Shown here: one piece after another, positions 33,232 to 37,765 of the stretch | Numbering within the stretch: the stretch's first letter is position 1 | Layout: each line of letters opens with the position of its first letter | Source: Intoshia linei | Lineage: Eukaryota > Orthonectida > Rhopaluridae | Assembly (NCBI GenBank): GCA_001642005.1 | Contig: LWCA01000252.1 | Location: forward strand, 1 to 37,765 | Direction: 5' to 3' | DNA: 37,765 nucleotides | Program-made: the position numbers and the translations under genes | The notes under the pieces: generated by a model | Seen by the model: only the letters and a program-made list of their open reading frames with translations | Told to the model about the DNA's origin: nothing | Databases searched by the model: none

Positions 33232-33825
33232 TCACCACTGGTTATTTTTAAATTATTTTACAAAAAATATCAACATAATATATTTACATAAAAATTACGG
33301 TCTTTCTGTTGTCTCGACTTTTAAAATATGTTTTAAAAGCACGTCATTTCGAAAATTGTCAATTTGTTGCTAAAATGAATTAAACTATGCGTGTATCATT
33401 AGTCCTAAAACTTGAACGGTCTACAAAAAAAAATTTAAATAAGGGCGGACATGGGATGGACCAGTTAACCGACAAAATTTAATTTTTTCGTAATAAATAT
33501 TAAATGAACCTAATAAAGCACAACTGATTAACAATGTACTTCACATTTTGTATGTTAATCTGCAGGTTAATCATTATTAATTCGAGAGAAACTTGCTGAT
33601 TAATGTCATAAGTGAGACCAAATAACAAAATATGTATAATTGACACTTTTGACACACACGGTCTGATGACCCGTGTAAGACTCCACAATATCCATAAAAT
33701 AAAATACAGTTTTTATCAGTCTAAAACTTGCCCAATAAAATATTTTTAAAATCAATTTAGTTTTCATTTTAGACAAAAATCTTGTATACGAGATATAATA
33801 TATATAATTATTATAATAATGTAAA
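33138..33825. other. Probable PUS1 intron near the C-terminus
   Basis: This interval separates the proposed last exon from the [10 protein letters not shown] exon. Overlapping minus frames here (33688-33500 and 33872-33606) have no recognisable content, and I found no convincing linking exon. Otherwise AT-rich and featureless. Confidence 0.35.
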
Positions 33826-36733
33826 TCATACACGATAAACATCCCAATTAATTTCCTTGTGTATTGAATCACTTAATTTTTTCATTTTAACATTATATGC
33901 ATCATAGTTAACAGATTCAAGACGTAGGCCTAGTCCCGGAGCTTTCGGTATATCCATCTAGCGTAAAAAAAATATAAATATTTAAGTACAAGTGTATAAG
34001 TAAAAAATAGAATCGTGAAAGTGACATTACTACAACCTACAATTATGTAAACATCATGAAATATGCTCAATAATATAATTCTGGAATATATTAACGTAGA
34101 CTTTAAATATTTTATCCATTATAACTAGTGATGGGACGATTAATCGGAATCCAAAATTGTGAATTTTTAAAGAATCGAAAGATTTAGAGATTTAGGAGCA
34201 ATCGTCCCACAACAATTATAACAAACCAATGATACTGGACATGAAAAGCTAATTCCTACTGAAGACGCTTTCAAAAAGGCAATTATGAAAAAGTATCGTC
34301 AATCCAATCAACAAGGCTAGATTCAAAACTTTATTTAAAGTATAAAAAAGGTTAAAAAATACATATGAATAGTAAACGTTGGTTCACTCTGGTGTAAATG
34401 TGATTTTAGGTTCATTAATTTATGATTTTTATTATCCTGAGTATATTTATACAAAGATGAATCTTTAAAAAATATAACAATAAAAAACCTTCTTTTTATC
34501 AAATACAGTATCAAATGAATTTTCCGTTAAATGTCCTCTTATTATAGCAATAACAAATCCTAAAATATATTTTAACTTTTTTATTAAAATGTAAATTGAA
34601 AAGTAATAAATAACTTGATGATAATAACTTAGACCAGTGCTAATAAACGTTTTTCAGCTCATCCCTTACTTCATAATTTTTTTCATCTGAAAAATGAAAA
34701 TATAAGCCAAAAATTCAGTTGAGCTAGATAATCATCCATTTTGTTAAAATATTTTTCATAAAATATAAAATAATAAATATCATATGCGTTTTAAAAAATA
34801 GAGAAAATTTCAATTAAACGTATTAATTTTTGTATATTTGTGATCAGTACACAAAAATAAACCTATTTGCAAATAAACTTTTTATTTTTTAAAAAAGTGC
34901 ACACCATAATAAATATATAAAATAAAAAAATATGGGAAAAAGAAGATTATTCCATTAAGGGTTCAATTGGCATCAAATTGTATTTTTTATTTTATGTTTC
35001 GAATATAATAATTAAATTAAATTTAATTGAATGTAATAAAAATTAAAACTTCTATAAAAATAAACAAAAGTTGATAAAATATTTATTTAAGTTTATATTT
35101 TAATTAAATCTCACTGACCCAAGGCATATAGTTTTAGATCCCAATCGAGAACCACTGCTCTAGAGAATGGAAGTCAAATATAATTTTTCATTAGCTTAAT
35201 TCCGTTTAATAAGACCCATAACCTCGCCGTGACCAGGATAAAATCATGGAGAAGGTTTTAATAGTTACTTTCTAATAATTAGTGTAAGTATTGTATTTAT
35301 AATAGTTCTACAATGACATTAATTAATGATATTGCAATAGAAAACAAAACTTTTTTTCAAATTTTTTCAAATATTGTTGTAAATAAAAATTATAATTTTA
35401 AAACTATTCAGAAATTGATGAAATCCAAACCAATCATTTTTCGAATTTGATGCAACATAAAGCTTTGCCCTTTGATAGTAATGGTTCCAAACTCAATACC
35501 CTCGGAAATGTCGAGTTTAAACTATACATAATATGTAATATATAAACTTAAAAAACCTGAATATTCATAATAAAACGTTTTGCATTTTCCTCGTCAAATT
35601 CCCTATATACATTAATTATCAATTAAAAATCTGTCAAAAAATTTTCACTACAGTATTAAGCTAAGCAGTAATAAATAGCATTCTACATTTTAAATATTTG
35701 AGCTCTTTTTTTCTAGGTCACAAAATCTAGAATCTTGTAGAAACTGGAATAGATTTACCGAAAAAGTGCCATATTATGATACTAACCAATTCCGAGCTAT
35801 CGTACCAAAACCGCTTATCGGGGCTCCACTACATTTTCGTAAAATGGGGCCACATTTTTTCAAATTAAGCATTAACAAATTATATTAAAAAATCTTGAAT
35901 TATTTTGTGGCGAGGTGGCTAGGGACTATATTACACTACGGAGCAGTTGATAAAAATAAATTTAGGGATTTATTTTTCATTTTCGGTGGCCTCGAGTTTG
36001 GTAAGTTCGGCTCTGATATTATCTACTATTTAATAAAATTGTTATTCTGACGTCAAATGATTTTTGCACTATTTTAAGCTATCATGTAATATACGAAATA
36101 ATACTTTCCACTCGTGAAATTGTGAAAATTTTTGGTGCCTTTATAACGAGACAAAAGCTTATTAACAAGATCAATTTTTTCTTTAGAAATTCGATAACAA
36201 TCGGTTATTATCTATTTAAATAAATAAAATAAATCCAAAATAAACAAAATTATTACCTCTGTAAAATTTGAAAATGCAAATGTGGGTAGGGTGTACGCGT
36301 ACGTTCGAGAACTACAACAATTTTTACTACTGAAAGCACGATTCGTTTTAATAATGTCTAAATTGATCCACATCAAAAACCAAACAATATTTAAAGAAAT
36401 CTGTATATTAAATAATAATTACAAATTATTACTTACTAAATAATTAATTAAGTAATTACTAATTGCATTACCTATAATTTTAATGTCTTTTGGGAGATTA
36501 GAATTTAAAGTTTGAATACTATCTTTAACATCAATATATACTTTAGCTGAAACAACATTTCCTAATGCAGATACGCTTTTATCGGTTCGTGCAGCTCGTT
36601 GAAAAGACATCTAAAAATATTTAATTTTTTTTTATTTCTTACTTGATTTTTTTCGTAATGATCTCGAGTAATTATATTAGAATCTAAAAAAGATTTGAAT
36701 AAGCATTTTTCAATTGTATTTGTTTCTCCATTT
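33826..36733 (-). CDS. PUS1: tRNA pseudouridine synthase, PUS1 type (TruA family), multi-exon, incomplete
   Basis: PUS1 isomerises uridine to pseudouridine in tRNAs (and some mRNAs). Exons, 5 to 3 prime on the minus strand: 36733-36643 (5-prime limit tentative), 36610-36472, 36357-36257, 36211-36105, 35602-35557, 35521-35431 and 33957-33841, the last open to a TGA at 33826. Phases match through the first six. Motifs: [17 protein letters not shown] with the catalytic Asp (the family usually has Gly, not Ser, after RTDK), [37 protein letters not shown] and [14 protein letters not shown]. An exon of about 24 codons between IRKMIG and MDIPKAP was not found in 33958-35430, and the N-terminus is missing. 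Introns of 32, 45 and 35 nt. Distinguished from PUS3 by the [10 protein letters not shown] motif. Confidence 0.85.
34126..34214. mobile_element. Tiny hAT-type element (89 bp) with 8-bp target duplication
   Basis: Left end TAGTGATGGGACGATTAATC, right end AATCGTCCCACAACA, forming an imperfect inverted repeat around GGGACGATT. Flanked by perfect ATTATAAC copies at 34118-34125 and 34215-34222. Lies in the large PUS1 intron. Confidence 0.85.
34222..35430. other. Large PUS1 intron region, no exon identified
   Basis: Apart from the hAT-like element at 34634-35158, this interval has no clear coding sequence on the minus strand, although one PUS1 exon of about 24 codons is expected between 33958 and 35430. 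A short plus-strand frame (34231-34320, contains [17 protein letters not shown], ends TAG) is the only protein-like patch. I cannot assign it. Confidence 0.4.
34634..35158. mobile_element. Probable hAT-like element carrying a transposon end
   Basis: Left AGTGCTAATAAACG and right (reverse complement) CAGTGGTTCTCGATTGGG look like diverged hAT ends about 525 bp apart; no exact 8-bp duplication was seen. Inside, 34799-34910 matches the terminal 110 bases of the transposon copies ending at 1435, 2930 and 12825 (GTGATCAG, then AAAAAAGTGCACACC). Either that element is nested here or the two ends belong to one family. Non-coding. Confidence 0.45.
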
Positions 36734-36792
36734 CTAATTAAATATTTATATTTTAAATACGTGTAGCCTCGTATATAATAAACCCTCAAATC

Positions 36793-37143
36793 ATGCGGGT
36801 AAACCGTAGTCAAGGCTTAAATGCGTCTGTCTCGGGGTTTTTTAACGACTCCAGTCTGAAAGTGGAAAAATCTGATACAGAATGTTTAAAATTAATCAAG
36901 TTTGTTAAAGAAGCAGCCATTCCAGATCCAATAAGCATAGAAGATTTTTTAAAAATAGATTATGATGAAAATGAGGCTATACTTTCGGAAATAGAAGAAA
37001 GCCCAAAGGACACAGTTGATCAACTTAAGACAATAAAAGAAGATGTAAATAAAAAAGAAGAAAGTATTCCAGAAAAAGTTAGTGAAGAAGAATTTTTAAA
37101 TGGCTATTCAAACGATAAAACTTTATTTAAATCAATCAAATGA
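36793..37143 (+). CDS. Uncharacterised acidic protein, 116 residues
   Basis: ATG at 36793 to TGA at 37141-37143. The first 20 codons use unusually GC-rich codons for this window (CGG, GGC, GCG, TCG). The rest is rich in Glu, Asp, Lys and Ser, for example IPDPISIEDFLKIDYDENEA and PEKVSEEEFLNGYSNDKT, and looks disordered or coiled. No signal peptide, Cys pattern or known domain. It overlaps the upstream part of the PUS1 5-prime frame on the opposite strand (to 36813), so either the PUS1 exon starts at 36733 or the two overlap. It could also be a terminal exon of a gene starting further left. Function unknown. Confidence 0.45.
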   Translation: MRVNRSQGLNASVSGFFNDSSLKVEKSDTECLKLIKFVKEAAIPDPISIEDFLKIDYDENEAILSEIEESPKDTVDQLKTIKEDVNKKEESIPEKVSEEEFLNGYSNDKTLFKSIK

Positions 37144-37765
37144 TATAACTGATCCTTATTATGAATTGAATAAAAACAGAAAAATTTATTTATAAAAAGA
37201 GAAATTTAGAAAAGAAAAAAAAGGGATAGATACATTTTTTATAAAAAAACAATAAAAATTAAAAATTAAAAAAAAAATGAATAAAAATTATATCTTTATA
37301 TTCTTAAAATTTTGATCATTAGGATTCTCAAATTCGCTTCTGATTTTCGATTTCCCGGCATCGGCGAATTTAAGAATATTCACTGTATTTTTTATAAGAA
37401 ATTCAAAAACATACCCAGTAAATTAGATGTAATTTTTCAAAAAAATGACAATCCGATGACTAATTCTGAAAAATACTCATTAATGACTCAGCGTTGATCA
37501 ATTAAGACATTAACAAAAAATAACTAAATTTAAGTTTATTTTCATGTTTTTCTTAATTTTTTTTACAAAAAGTGAAATTCCTGCTTTGTTTGTGGAGAAA
37601 AATTAAAAATATTTGTATATTTTAATAAAACGCGTTCAGCTGCATCATTTGCAATTTACTTTATTTTATAATAACGAAAATAATTTTTTTATAATTATAA
37701 TTATTATGATTATTTTGTTTTGGGGTTTAAACAATGTTTGTGGGATAAATAAATGTAGACAATTT
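37144..37765. other. Right edge, no firm gene
   Basis: A plus frame at 37312-37497 contains RILKFASDFRFPGIGEFKNI, which is less AT-biased than its surroundings, but it has no recognisable domain and may be a relic. The rest is A-rich then T-rich. PUS1 N-terminal exons would be expected to the right of 36733; I could not identify them here. Confidence 0.35.

Noticed and set aside
34231-34320. Short plus-strand frame containing [15 protein letters not shown]
   Set aside because: Protein-like but only about 30 codons, with no splice partner found and lying in a PUS1 intron. Left unassigned.

Overview
This is strongly AT-rich DNA from an invertebrate animal: genes are split by spliceosomal introns, several of them very short (32 to 63 nt), and the spaces between exons are packed with DNA transposons. 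A motile-cilium gene (SPAG17 type), a PUS1-type tRNA pseudouridine synthase and a cluster of globin genes are recognisable. Mariner, hAT, Helitron and piggyBac-like remnants fit an arthropod or similar invertebrate; I cannot name the species. Exon joins below were made by eye from splice-site consensus, reading phase and protein resemblance, not from transcripts.

Two single N bases (1711 and 12231) divide the window into three pieces. Piece 1 (1-1710) is a decayed transposon. Piece 2 (1712-12230) starts in a related transposon copy, carries the C-terminal 1236 codons of a SPAG17-like gene in eleven exons (3108-10968, plus strand) and ends in a truncated mariner. Piece 3 (12232-37765) carries the globin cluster, a small secreted-protein gene and PUS1. 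The last 869 bases of piece 1 and the first 869 bases of piece 3 appear identical and abut the two Ns, so the order of the pieces is doubtful and linkage of SPAG17 to the globins should not be assumed.

Globin region (about 14990-30375, all plus strand): an exon 2 without a visible exon 1 (14994-15125), a full two-exon gene (15983-19087), a broken exon 2 (23579-23695), and two close paralogues (24039-24866 and 27826-30374). All three complete genes keep Phe CD1 and His F8, have Tyr at B10 and Gln at E7, and have one intron exactly at the classical G7.0 position. Introns and spacers are filled with hAT-type miniature elements with 8-bp target duplications and with a non-autonomous Helitron family whose two ends can be read directly.

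Right-hand region: a five-exon gene for a 95-residue secreted protein (30759-32984, plus) converges on PUS1 (minus, 36733 down to at least 33826, probably to 33034). PUS1 has introns of 32, 35 and 45 nt. An acidic reading frame on the plus strand (36793-37143) lies beyond the PUS1 exons.
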